Assembly: GCA_003644405.1 (NCBI GenBank) | Contig: QNCE01000001.1 | Location: forward strand, 1 to 51,478 | Direction of reading: 5' to 3' | Source of the DNA: Candidatus Omnitrophota bacterium | GTDB lineage: Bacteria; Omnitrophota; Gorgyraeia; Duberdicusellales; 4484-171 | Length of the DNA: 51,478 nt | Shown: positions 34,102 through 42,884 of the stretch, piece by piece | How the letters are laid out: every line of letters starts with the position of its first letter | How positions within the stretch are numbered: the first letter of the stretch is position 1 | Notes under the pieces: model-generated | Database searches by the model: none | Told to the model about the DNA's origin: nothing | What the model saw: only the letters and a program-made list of their open reading frames with translations | Position numbers and translations under genes: made by a program

Positions 34102-35540
34102 CTTTCCTCCCTTCTAGATTCTAGATAAGCCTTAGCTACCCGGTAAGCTTCTCTCTTGTTCTTCACATTTCCCAAAGCTTGCTCCTCTCTAATTTTAGCA
34201 AGTATCTCTCCCACTAAAGGAGAGGGAGCTAAGTTAAACTTTTTCATTATATCAAATCCATCCACTACCTTAGGTAAAGGTTTCTTTTTCCTTTCATTAA
34301 AGTAAAAATCAATAAGTTTAAACATTACTCTCTCATGGATTAGTCTCTTCTCTCTGTTAGTGAGTGGTCCTCTGGTAGCGCGCCAGTCCGCTAAAGATAA
34401 AAGAATAACCGAAACTCCTTCCTCTTCAGTATCTCTAAAAAATCTATAAATTGCCCTCTGAGAGGGAAAAATCTCTCCTGCTAAGTAACCTGGCCTTAAG
34501 TGCCAAAAAATCAACTTCCTAAGAACTTCTTTCTCTTTTACTGAGAGTTTAATTTCTTGAGCAAACTCCTGAGCAAGTTCTGCTCCTATTTTCTCGTGAG
34601 TATGAAATATAGTTTTTTTACCTTTGACCCCTTTCGCAAAAGGTTTACCAATATCGTGAAGAAGACAGGCAAGTTTTAAAATGTGAATTCTCTTTCTATT
34701 TTTAGCCAACTCCTGATTAAGGTAATCTACTATCTCTGAAGACTTAACCAACCTTCGTCGGTAAAGAATTTCAAAGCGGGAAAGTGTTTGAAGAGAATGT
34801 TCCCAAACATCTAAATGATGATATCCGCCTTGATATACCCCTCGAGACTTCCTTATAGAAGGAATGATTTCATCAAGGATAAAGAGGTCACTCATTTTTT
34901 TTATTATCGAATAACTGTAGTGGCTATCTAAAATTTTGAACAACTCTTCGTTTATTCGCTCAGGAGATACTTTTTTTAACAATGCCTTGTGTTTTTTTAA
35001 AAACTTAAGAGTCTGCGTTTCTATCCGCAAGTTATACCTCGCCCATAAGCTAAAAGCTCTTAAGATTCTTAAAGGATCTTCTAAAATAACTTCTTCACTT
35101 ACTGCTCTTATAATTTTCTTTCTCAAATCCCTGATAGCTTTCAAGCGATCAATCACCTGAACGTGAGGAAAGCGATTTACATTTAGAAGTAAGGTATTTA
35201 TAGAAAAATCTCTCTTTAAAAGGTCCTCTTCTAAATTACTTCCCTTTAACTGAGAAAAATCGTAGTGATAAGTATTCTCTTTTCTCTTTACAATTACCCG
35301 ATAGGTTCTTTCCTCTTTATCTAATACGATCCACTTGCAGTTTATCTTTTGAGAAAAAGCAATGGAAAACTCTTCAGCATTCCTTTCAACAATAAAATCA
35401 AAATCAAAATTCTCTCCTCTTTTTAGATAGAGGTCTCTTAAAAAACCTCCTACCAAATATACATTTACTTTCGTCTCGTTAGCTAATCTCTTTATAGAAA
35501 AAAGGTAAGGAATACTTGCTACCTTATCTTTTATTTGCAT
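34092..35540 (-). CDS. cca: tRNA nucleotidyltransferase / poly(A) polymerase family, with HD domain
   Basis: 482 residues. The class II nucleotidyltransferase head is VYLVGGFLRDLYLKRGENFDFDFIVE with the DxD metal pair, followed by DLLKRDFSINTLLLNV and the RNA-binding region ILRAFSLWARYNLRIE. An HD phosphohydrolase domain (LACLLHDIGKPFAKG, then FHTHEKIG) lies at about 295-400. It may add CCA, CC or A to tRNA; the specificity cannot be read here. There is no Shine-Dalgarno before the ATG. It overlaps the macro-Nudix gene. Confidence 0.92.
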   Translation of the reverse strand: MQIKDKVASIPYLFSIKRLANETKVNVYLVGGFLRDLYLKRGENFDFDFIVERNAEEFSIAFSQKINCKWIVLDKEERTYRVIVKRKENTYHYDFSQLKGSNLEEDLLKRDFSINTLLLNVNRFPHVQVIDRLKAIRDLRKKIIRAVSEEVILEDPLRILRAFSLWARYNLRIETQTLKFLKKHKALLKKVSPERINEELFKILDSHYSYSIIKKMSDLFILDEIIPSIRKSRGVYQGGYHHLDVWEHSLQTLSRFEILYRRRLVKSSEIVDYLNQELAKNRKRIHILKLACLLHDIGKPFAKGVKGKKTIFHTHEKIGAELAQEFAQEIKLSVKEKEVLRKLIFWHLRPGYLAGEIFPSQRAIYRFFRDTEEEGVSVILLSLADWRATRGPLTNREKRLIHERVMFKLIDFYFNERKKKPLPKVVDGFDIMKKFNLAPSPLVGEILAKIREEQALGNVKNKREAYRVAKAYLESRREERCL

Positions 35541-35550
35541 AAAAGGTGGG

Positions 35551-36009
35551 TTAAAAGTATACTAACTCTGCATCTAAACTCTCTAAATCTAAAATGACCA
35601 AGGAAGATTTCTCAGTAAGCCATCCACAAGCCTCTCCAGGATTTATAAGGAGCTTACCATCAACTTTCTCTATTCGAGGATGGTGGGTGTGACCAAATAT
35701 AATTATCTGAGCATCAACAGAGATGAACTGATGGGTAACAGCAATTTTCTTCTCCTGAGCCTCCCAAAGTAGAGGTGGCGGCTTTATCCGTCCTCCAGAT
35801 CTTTTACTCAATCCTTCCTTTTCTCCATCGTTGTTCCCAAAAACTCCTGCCCAATCACATCTCAACTTTTGGAAAGGATCTAGAGAAAAAGGAGCAATAA
35901 AATCTCCGGCATGAAACACAAAATCAACTTCGTGTTCGTTAAATATCTTAACTGCTTCTCTAATCTTTACTAGGTTGTCATGAGTATCGCTAATAATCCC
36001 TATCTTCAT
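35551..36009 (-). CDS. YfcE/MJ0936-type metallophosphoesterase
   Basis: 152 residues. The calcineurin-like motifs are ISDTHDN, FHAGDF, FGNNDGE, VTHQ and GHTHHP, a full metal site. This small family shows phosphodiesterase activity in vitro on artificial and cyclic-nucleotide-type substrates; the natural target is unclear. Next to cca, macro-Nudix and rtcA it might act on cyclic phosphate ends, but that is only context. It overlaps the nuclease gene by 4 bases. Confidence 0.87.
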   Translation of the reverse strand: MKIGIISDTHDNLVKIREAVKIFNEHEVDFVFHAGDFIAPFSLDPFQKLRCDWAGVFGNNDGEKEGLSKRSGGRIKPPPLLWEAQEKKIAVTHQFISVDAQIIIFGHTHHPRIEKVDGKLLINPGEACGWLTEKSSLVILDLESLDAELVYF

Positions 36010-36404
36010 AATCCCTGTTCTAATCTTCTAAATACCTCTTCTTCAACAAAGACAGGAGAGTTAGTTCTCACTGCCAAAGCTATGCTGTCTGAGGGACGAG
36101 CATCTACAACTTTGGTACCTTCTTTAGTAATTAAAAAAAGTTTAGCATGGAAAGTACTATCTACCAACTTATCAATGACCACTTTCTCTAACCTAACCTC
36201 TAAAGCATCGAATAAAGACTTCATCAAGTCATGAGTAAGAGGCCGAGGGGGCATAAATCCACTCAACTTCATTCTCACTGCCAAAGCTTCGGTTAAACCA
36301 ATTACAATAGGAAGGGTTTTTGAGCCATTTTTTTCTCTTAAGACAATTATCTGCTCTCTTTTTTCCTCGTCAATAATGATTCTGGATAACTCTACCTCAA
36401 TCAT
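36006..36404 (-). CDS. Bifunctional nuclease domain protein (DUF151)
   Basis: 132 residues consisting of one BFN/DUF151 domain, with LPIVIGLTEALAVRMKLSG, PRPLTHDLM and the family-typical DARPSDSIALAVRT. Plant homologues have RNase and DNase activity; in bacteria the function is not settled. It sits between nrdR and the phosphodiesterase with 4-base overlaps. Confidence 0.9.
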   Translation of the reverse strand: MIEVELSRIIIDEEKREQIIVLREKNGSKTLPIVIGLTEALAVRMKLSGFMPPRPLTHDLMKSLFDALEVRLEKVVIDKLVDSTFHAKLFLITKEGTKVVDARPSDSIALAVRTNSPVFVEEEVFRRLEQGL

Positions 36405-36862
36405 TTTACTTTTTTACTCAAAATATCCCTTAACTCCCTCATAAATTGATTTACATCTTTAAACTGACGATATACAGAAGCAAACCTTACGTAAGCTACG
36501 TCATCAATCTGGGAAAGTTTTTCCATCACTAGTTCTCCTATATAGCGAGAATCTACTTCCTGATCAAACTTCTTCTGAATCTCCTTTTCTATATCGGAAA
36601 CAAGTTTATCTAATCTTTCCACACTTATTGGCCTTTTCTGGCAGGCTTTAAGTAACCCCTCCAGAATCTTCTGACGACTGAAGGGCTCACGACGTCCATC
36701 TTTTTTTACTACCATAAGAGGAATTTTCTCCACATACTCATAAGTAGTAAACCTCCTCCCACAATTTAAGCATTCCCTCCTTCTTCTTATAGAAGCTCCC
36801 TCTTGAGTCTCCCGAGAATCAACTACTTTATCCTCATTATGGTTACAGTAAGGACACCTCAT
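36401..36862 (-). CDS. nrdR: Transcriptional repressor NrdR
   Basis: 153 residues. The zinc ribbon has CPYC and CLNCGRRFTTYE, followed by the ATP-cone (VVKKDGRREPFSRQKILEGLLKAC). NrdR represses ribonucleotide reductase genes when dATP is high. Neighbouring dCMP deaminase and glyA make this a nucleotide-precursor group. I did not find a clear NrdR box in the window. Confidence 0.96.
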   Translation of the reverse strand: MRCPYCNHNEDKVVDSRETQEGASIRRRRECLNCGRRFTTYEYVEKIPLMVVKKDGRREPFSRQKILEGLLKACQKRPISVERLDKLVSDIEKEIQKKFDQEVDSRYIGELVMEKLSQIDDVAYVRFASVYRQFKDVNQFMRELRDILSKKVK

Positions 36863-37327
36863 CTAAACTGATTTTTTGGAAAGCTTTCTCAACTTAATCT
36901 TTCCTTCCTTTAAAAACTGTTCAGCCATCTTATCCGGGTAACTATCCCGATAAATTATCTCCTTTATCCCTGCGTTTATAATCATCTTAGCACAGATACT
37001 ACAGGGAGCGCAAGTAACATATAAACTACTCCCCTTTACAGAAACACCATGGAAAGCGGCTTGAAGAAGAACATTCTGTTCAGCATGCAACCCTCGGCAT
37101 AACTCGTGCCTCTCTCCTGAGGGAACTTTTAACTTTTCTCTCAAGCATCCTACTACTTCACAGTGCTCTAACCCTCGAGGAGCTCCATTATAACCAGTAG
37201 CTAAAATTCTCTTATCTTTAACTAAAACTGCACCTACTTTTCTTCTTAAACAAGTAGAACGTCGTGAAACTAGTTCAGCTACACTCATAAAGTAAGTATC
37301 CCAATCAGGCCGACTACTCTTTCCCAT
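36863..37327 (-). CDS. dCMP deaminase (ComEB family)
   Basis: 154 residues. The zinc-binding deaminase motifs are HAEQNVLLQAA and CAPCSICAKMII, with RRSTCLRRKVGAVLVKDKRILATGYNGAPRG ahead. It supplies dUMP for thymidylate synthesis. It overlaps glyA by 14 bases; serine hydroxymethyltransferase makes the methylene-folate needed for the next step. Confidence 0.93.
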   Translation of the reverse strand: MGKSSRPDWDTYFMSVAELVSRRSTCLRRKVGAVLVKDKRILATGYNGAPRGLEHCEVVGCLREKLKVPSGERHELCRGLHAEQNVLLQAAFHGVSVKGSSLYVTCAPCSICAKMIINAGIKEIIYRDSYPDKMAEQFLKEGKIKLRKLSKKSV

Positions 37328-38570
37328 TAAATTCAGGATAAAGAGGGAACTTTTCCAATAATTCGTGAACTTCTTTCCTTATTTTATCCAACTTTTGAGA
37401 GTCACTCCGATACCTAACAGCTCTATCTATAAAATCACAAATCATCTCCATTTCTTTTTCTTTCATTCCTCGGGTAGTTACTGCAGGAGTTCCTATTCTT
37501 ATCCCGCTGGTAATTTTCGGAGGATTGGGATCAAAAGGTATAAGGTTCTTATTTACAGTAATATCTACCTTCTCTAAAATATCAGCGCACTCTCTACCTG
37601 TTAAATTCTTGGGACGCAAATCCACTAAGAATAGGTGAGTATCTGTACCTCCACTTACTATGCGATAACCTCTCATCTCCAAAAAGTTTGCGAAAGCTCT
37701 TGCGTTATCCAAAATTTTTCTCTGATACTCCTTAAATTCATCAGTAAATGCTAACCCAAAGGCAACTGCTTTAGCAGCAATTATATGCATAAGAGGACCA
37801 CCTTGAACACCAGGAAATACCGCACTATCAATTTTTTTAGCAAACTCTTTTCTACAGAGAATAAACCCTGCTCGTGGCCCCCTTAACGTCTTATGTGTAG
37901 TAGAAGTTACAAAATCTGCTAAAGGAGTAGGGTTAGGATAAAGTCCTGCTGCTACCATCCCAGCAAAGTGAGCCATATCTACTAGAAGGAGTGCTCCTAC
38001 TTTATCACAAATTTTACGAAACTTTTCAAAGTCAATTATCCTAGGATAAGCACTAGCTCCAGCAATAACTAGCTTGGGCTTATGTTTTAAAGCTAACTCT
38101 TCTATCTCATCGTAATCCAGAGGCTCAGTTTCACGATTCAACCCGTAAGCTATCACATTGTAAAATTTTCCACTAAAATTCAAGGGATGACCATGAGAGA
38201 GATGTCCTCCACAAGCTAAATCCATAGCTAAAATTGTTTCTCCCACTTTTAGGGTAGCTAACATTACCGCCATGTTTGCTTGTGTCCCTGAATGCGGTTG
38301 AACGTTAGCATGCTCGGCGCCAAATAGTTTTTTTACTCTCTCTCTAGCCAAATCTTCAACCTCATCGACAAATTGACAACCTCCATACCAGCGAGCACGG
38401 GGATAACCTTCAGCATACTTATTAGTAAGAGGGGAACTGGCAGCCTCTAAAACTGCTAAAGGTGCGAAATTTTCACTAGCAATAAGCTCGATTTGAGTCT
38501 TCTGCCTTTTGACTTCTCTTAAGATACTCTTGTATACTTGAGGATCGACATCTTTAAGGTAGTCAAACAC
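37314..38570 (-). CDS. glyA: Serine hydroxymethyltransferase
   Basis: 418 residues from a GTG start overlapping the rpiB stop. PLP-enzyme motifs are IELIASENFAP, NVQPHSGTQANM, LLVDMAHFAGMVAAG and the Schiff-base Lys in STTHKTLRGPRAG. It makes glycine and 5,10-methylene-THF, the one-carbon source for purine and thymidylate synthesis, fitting the purine genes upstream. Confidence 0.96.
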   Translation of the reverse strand: MFDYLKDVDPQVYKSILREVKRQKTQIELIASENFAPLAVLEAASSPLTNKYAEGYPRARWYGGCQFVDEVEDLARERVKKLFGAEHANVQPHSGTQANMAVMLATLKVGETILAMDLACGGHLSHGHPLNFSGKFYNVIAYGLNRETEPLDYDEIEELALKHKPKLVIAGASAYPRIIDFEKFRKICDKVGALLLVDMAHFAGMVAAGLYPNPTPLADFVTSTTHKTLRGPRAGFILCRKEFAKKIDSAVFPGVQGGPLMHIIAAKAVAFGLAFTDEFKEYQRKILDNARAFANFLEMRGYRIVSGGTDTHLFLVDLRPKNLTGRECADILEKVDITVNKNLIPFDPNPPKITSGIRIGTPAVTTRGMKEKEMEMICDFIDRAVRYRSDSQKLDKIRKEVHELLEKFPLYPEFNGKE

Positions 38571-39012
38571 TCTCTTCCTCCTCTATCAACCTAATTTTTC
38601 TTACCCGACGCAGGTGTCTACCACCCTCAAACTCTGTATTTAACCATCGCCAGACAATTTTTTTTGCTAAAAAAAGAGTTAAAAATCCTGCACCTAACAC
38701 AATGATATTGGTATCGTTATGTCTCCTACTTAAAGCTGCTGTCTTTAGGTTGTAAACCAAGCCTGCTCTTACTCCCTTAACTTTATTAGCGCAAATACTA
38801 CTACCTATACCGGTATAACAGATAATAATCCCTTTATTTACTCTTCTATCTCTTACCGCCTTAGCCAAAGGGTAAACATAATCAGGGTAATCACAAGGCT
38901 CGTTGGAATAGGTTCCGTAATCAACCACAGATACATTTTTTGTTTTTAAGAAATCAATTAGAACATTCTTTAGTTTAAATCCACGATGATCACTAGCTAT
39001 TCCTACTCTCAT
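38563..39012 (-). CDS. rpiB: Ribose-5-phosphate isomerase B
   Basis: 149 residues. It has IASDHRGFKLKN, the active-site CYTGIGSSICANKVKGVRAG (Cys retained, Tyr where Gly is usual) and SRRHNDTNIIVLGAG with the conserved His. It interconverts ribose- and ribulose-5-phosphate and so feeds PRPP for the purine genes upstream. It would work with the Rpe-like protein at 5290. Confidence 0.94.
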   Translation of the reverse strand: MRVGIASDHRGFKLKNVLIDFLKTKNVSVVDYGTYSNEPCDYPDYVYPLAKAVRDRRVNKGIIICYTGIGSSICANKVKGVRAGLVYNLKTAALSRRHNDTNIIVLGAGFLTLFLAKKIVWRWLNTEFEGGRHLRRVRKIRLIEEEESV

Positions 39013-39018
39013 ATTTTC

Positions 39019-40080
39019 CTATAACCAATCTCTTAACTCTAAAATTGCCTTCTTTATTAACTCATAAACTTGGAAGTAAACTTCATAAGGCTTACCCATT
39101 GGATCAGGTATATCTTTTTCCATATCTAAAGGTAAAAATTTCTTCAGACAAAAAACTCTTGGCTCAGAAGTAGGCTCTAACTTCACAATGTGTTCTTTCT
39201 GGACATCACTCATAGTAAAGACTAAATCTGAGGAAAGAATGGTTTTTCTATCTAACCGTTTAGATTTATGATCTTCCAAAACTATACCTTCCTCTCTTTT
39301 TAGAATTTCCGCTACAGCAGGAGATAAAGGAGAGCCTTCTAAAGGATGAAGCCCCCTAGAAATAATTTCGTAACGCTGAAAGGTATGTGGGTTATACTCA
39401 GAGAGGTATTTTTTCAAAAGGTGTTCTCCCATTACTGAACGACAGGTATTCCCTGTACATACAAAAACGATTCTCTTTTTTACATAGATATCTACTATTT
39501 CTTTAACAGAAATCGCCCCTTCTCTTAAAATTTTAAAAGGATGATAAGTTAAATCTATTACTGTAGAAGGCTTAAAGTAAACAGGAGGACCAGCATCAAC
39601 AATTAAATCTATATTCCCATCGAATTTTTCTTCCACCTCCTTAGCACTCACTGCTTCTTTCTCTCCGCTTAGGTTAGCGGAAGGTAGATAAACAGGAGAG
39701 CCTACTACCCGAAGAATCTCTGCTAAGATCTTATGATCAGGAACTCTCACTCCTATTTTCTCTCCTTCCTTAGAGTAATACACTATAGTAAGAGGCCCTG
39801 GCCAGTATTTTTCTAACAAGCGGTATCCATAAGGAGGAAGAACTGAAAGAAACGAAAGAGCTTTCTCTACATCAGGTATATGTAAACTAAAAGGTTTATT
39901 AGAATCTCTGTGTTTAATCTGGTACAATCTCTCTACTGCTGACTTATTAGTGGGAAGGACAGCTAAACCGTAAACAGTTTCCGTAGGAAGAGCAACTATC
40001 CCTCCTCTTGTAAGAATCTCTTTTACTTCCTTCCCTAAAAACGAAATGTCCTGACAAGCTAAGGCATCTAATCTTTTCAT
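39019..40080 (-). CDS. Fusion: threonylcarbamoyl-AMP synthase and low-molecular-weight phosphatase
   Basis: 353 residues in one frame. Residues about 8-198 are a TsaC/Sua5/YrdC domain (GGIVALPTETVYGLA, KHRDSNKPFSLHI, YLPSANLSGE), which starts t6A synthesis on tRNA. Residues about 203-353 are an LMW protein-tyrosine or -arginine phosphatase with the P-loop VCTGNTCRS (C208, R214) and the general-acid IPDPMG (D326). In Bacillus the same two genes (ywlC and ywlE) lie close together, so fusion suggests a real functional link. Both halves look active. It overlaps purE by 4 bases. Confidence 0.93.
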   Translation of the reverse strand: MKRLDALACQDISFLGKEVKEILTRGGIVALPTETVYGLAVLPTNKSAVERLYQIKHRDSNKPFSLHIPDVEKALSFLSVLPPYGYRLLEKYWPGPLTIVYYSKEGEKIGVRVPDHKILAEILRVVGSPVYLPSANLSGEKEAVSAKEVEEKFDGNIDLIVDAGPPVYFKPSTVIDLTYHPFKILREGAISVKEIVDIYVKKRIVFVCTGNTCRSVMGEHLLKKYLSEYNPHTFQRYEIISRGLHPLEGSPLSPAVAEILKREEGIVLEDHKSKRLDRKTILSSDLVFTMSDVQKEHIVKLEPTSEPRVFCLKKFLPLDMEKDIPDPMGKPYEVYFQVYELIKKAILELRDWL

Positions 40081-40547
40081 CTTTTGAACTTTTCTTCTAT
40101 CCGCCTAACAATCTTTGTGTAATCCTTATAGAAGAGAGCGAGTATCTTTAAAGAAAATATTATTCCATTAATAAATCCCTTCTTACCTATTCCTGTAGAT
40201 ACTAAGCCAATTCCCTTAGGAACTTCAACAATGGAAAAAAGGCTTTCTACTCCCTTTAAAGGACCGGAATCTAAGGGCACTCCAATAACAGGGATATCTA
40301 AATAGGAGGCGACAATTCCAGGTAAAGCAGCAGAGAGTCCTGCGCAAGCAATAACAATCTTTATACCTTCTTTTTTAGCATGTTTACAAAAATTTTGCAG
40401 TTTATAAGGAGAGCGATGAGCAGAAATTACTTCTAATCGATAAAGACAACCTGCCTCCTTTAAAAGATTTAATGCCTCTCCTAATCTCTCTAAGTCTGAC
40501 TTACTACCTAAAAGAATAGCAATTTTAGGCTTTTCTTTTCTTCTCAT
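40077..40547 (-). CDS. purE: N5-CAIR mutase / AIR carboxylase family PurE
   Basis: 156 residues. GSKSDLE and ISAHRSP are the PurE substrate motifs. The next motif, usually AGAGGAAHLPGM, reads ACAGLSAALPGI, and QMPxGVPVATV reads EVPKGIGLVSTG. No purK is nearby. The divergence leaves open whether it is the class I mutase or works directly as an AIR carboxylase. Confidence 0.87.
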   Translation of the reverse strand: MRRKEKPKIAILLGSKSDLERLGEALNLLKEAGCLYRLEVISAHRSPYKLQNFCKHAKKEGIKIVIACAGLSAALPGIVASYLDIPVIGVPLDSGPLKGVESLFSIVEVPKGIGLVSTGIGKKGFINGIIFSLKILALFYKDYTKIVRRIEEKFKR

Positions 40548-40568
40548 ATTTCCCTTAATTTTATCTTC

Positions 40569-41864
40569 TCATGATAAAAATTTCAATCCTTTATTTCCTA
40601 TATCTCGACGATAATGCATCCCTTCAAAGTAGACCTTTTTTATAGCAGAGTAAACTTTCTCCTGAGCTTTACGAAAATCAGAATCCAATCCTACAATATT
40701 AAGCACTCTTCCTCCATTAGTGACAAAAAATGTATTTCCTGTTTGGCTATCGAAAACCTTCTTTGTTCCTGCATGAAATACAAGGATATCTTCTTGCTTC
40801 TCTAAACTTTCTAAGCCATTAATTACCTTCCCTTTCTCGTATTTACCAGGATAACCTCCAGAAGCTAAAACTACACAGATACAGAAACGTTGATCCCAAA
40901 CTAAATTTATATTCTTTAATCTTCCTTCGATGTTAGCTAATATAACTTCTACTAAATCACTCTTCAGTTTAGGTAGAATTGCTTGCGTCTCCGGATCACC
41001 AAAACGCACATTAAACTCCAGCACATAAGGTTCTCCATTAGCAATCATTAACCCTAGATAAATAATCCCCTTATAAACCTTATTCTCCTTCTTTAGCCCC
41101 TTAACCAAAGGAGAGAGAATTTTATCTTCAATTTTTGAAAAAAGTAAATCCCCTATTAAAGGGGCGGGAGCATATGCTCCCATTCCTCCTGTATTGGGTC
41201 CTTGATCGTTATCAAATACAGGTTTATGATCCTGAGAAGTCACTAAAGGCAAAAATGTATCGGTATCTAAAAAGGCTAATAGAGATGCCTCCTCTCCTTC
41301 TAAAAAATCCTCAACTACAACTTTTTCTCCTGCTGCTCCAAACTCTTTCTTAACCATTATTCGCTCTATAGCTTCCCTAGCTTGGGAAAGGTTGTGGCAA
41401 ATAATTGCTCCTTTCCCTCCTGCTAACCCGTCAGCTTTAACTACACAGGGGAAATCACATCTTTCTATATAGCTAAATGCCTTACCAGAATCATCAAAAA
41501 TCTCAAACTCTGCAGTAGGTATTCCATATTTTCTCATAAATTGCTTGGCAAAAACTTTACTTCCTTCCAAAATAGCTACGTCTTTTGTAGGACCGAAAAT
41601 TTTTAACCCTCTCTTAGTAAATTCATCTACAATACCTTCTACTAAAGGAGCCTCTGGACCTACAACAGTAAGGTCAATTCCCTCTCTTAAAGCGAATTTT
41701 GCTATTCCTTCTATATCTTGAGGTTGGATATCCACATTTTCTGCAAGAAGAGCTGTGCCTCCATTACCAGAAGCGCAGAATACCTTATCTACGTAGGAAG
41801 AATTCTTAATCTTATAAACTAAGCAGTGCTCTCGCCCTCCTCCTCCTATCACCAAGACCTTCAT
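40569..41864 (-). CDS. purD: Phosphoribosylamine-glycine ligase
   Basis: 431 residues from the ATG at 41864, preceded by GGAGG 4 bases away; an ATG four codons earlier has the Shine-Dalgarno inside it and is unlikely. It shows MKVLVIGGGGREH, ATP-grasp stretches VVKADGLAGGKGAI and GPNTGGMGAYAPAP, and LEFNVRFGDPETQ. It performs step two of purine synthesis. Confidence 0.96.
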   Translation of the reverse strand: MKVLVIGGGGREHCLVYKIKNSSYVDKVFCASGNGGTALLAENVDIQPQDIEGIAKFALREGIDLTVVGPEAPLVEGIVDEFTKRGLKIFGPTKDVAILEGSKVFAKQFMRKYGIPTAEFEIFDDSGKAFSYIERCDFPCVVKADGLAGGKGAIICHNLSQAREAIERIMVKKEFGAAGEKVVVEDFLEGEEASLLAFLDTDTFLPLVTSQDHKPVFDNDQGPNTGGMGAYAPAPLIGDLLFSKIEDKILSPLVKGLKKENKVYKGIIYLGLMIANGEPYVLEFNVRFGDPETQAILPKLKSDLVEVILANIEGRLKNINLVWDQRFCICVVLASGGYPGKYEKGKVINGLESLEKQEDILVFHAGTKKVFDSQTGNTFFVTNGGRVLNIVGLDSDFRKAQEKVYSAIKKVYFEGMHYRRDIGNKGLKFLS

Positions 41865-41876
41865 CCTTCCTCCCAT

Positions 41877-42884
41877 TTAAACAAATTTTATCTTCTCCTT
41901 TGCCTTTATTACCTCTCCAATAATATAAACAGGATAAAATTTTCGGAGAGTATTTACGATTTTTTTAACACTCTTTCTGTCCACTACTAGAACCATCCCT
42001 ATACCCATGTTAAATACTGAATACATCTCTCTATCATCTATATTAGCTTTCTCTTGAATAATTTTAAAAATTTTAGGAACAGACCAGCTCCCTCTTTTTA
42101 CTATCGCGCCATAACCAGGAGGAATTATCTTAGTGAACTTGGTGTAAAAAGCTCCCCCAGTAATATGAGCAATTCCTTTAATTTTAGAAAAGTATCTCTT
42201 ATTATTTAAAAGATTACAAATAGCTCTTACATAAATACGAGTGGGCTTAAGTAACTGTTGAGCATAATATTTTATTTCTTTTTTAGAAAAGACTCTTCTT
42301 ACCAGAGAGAAGCCATTGGAGTGTAATCCATTAGAAGCTAACCCCACCAATAAATTCCCTTCGCAAATACTTCTGCCATCAATTATTTTCTCTCTGCTAA
42401 CTACTCCTAAACAAAAACCAGCTAAGTCGTACTCATCTTTTTTATACATACCTGGCATCTCTGCAGTTTCTCCACCTATAAGGAAGCAGCTCGCTTCCCT
42501 TAGAGCTTTTTTTATTCCTATTAAAACTTCTCTTAAAACTAAAATATTTAGTTTTCCACAAGCAATGTAATCAGAAAAGAAAAGAGGAGTTGCTCCTAAA
42601 CAAATGATATCGTTAACATTCATCGCTACTAAATCTATTCCGACGCTACGGTGGTAGTTAAGGTATTGTGCGATTTTTAGTTTTGTTCCTACTCCATCAC
42701 AGGAAGAAACAAGAAGAGGATTTTTGTATTTCTCGATTACTTTTTTTAAAGGAAAGAAAGAGCCAAAAGCAGAAATTCTCTCCATCCTTCTTTCTGGAAA
42801 AAGTTTTTTAATTACATCTACTAAATTTTCTCCTTTTTTTATATCTACTCCACAACTTTTATAAGTTAGTTTTTTCCTAACCAT
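41877..42884 (-). CDS. purM: Phosphoribosylformylglycinamidine cyclo-ligase
   Basis: 335 residues. It has SCGVDIKKGENLVD at the N-terminus, SCDGVGTKLKIA, GIDLVAMNVNDIICLGATPLFFSDYIA and GGETAEMPGMY, all PurM signatures. It makes AIR from FGAM. It overlaps purQ by 8 bases. Confidence 0.96.
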   Translation of the reverse strand: MVRKKLTYKSCGVDIKKGENLVDVIKKLFPERRMERISAFGSFFPLKKVIEKYKNPLLVSSCDGVGTKLKIAQYLNYHRSVGIDLVAMNVNDIICLGATPLFFSDYIACGKLNILVLREVLIGIKKALREASCFLIGGETAEMPGMYKKDEYDLAGFCLGVVSREKIIDGRSICEGNLLVGLASNGLHSNGFSLVRRVFSKKEIKYYAQQLLKPTRIYVRAICNLLNNKRYFSKIKGIAHITGGAFYTKFTKIIPPGYGAIVKRGSWSVPKIFKIIQEKANIDDREMYSVFNMGIGMVLVVDRKSVKKIVNTLRKFYPVYIIGEVIKAKEKIKFV

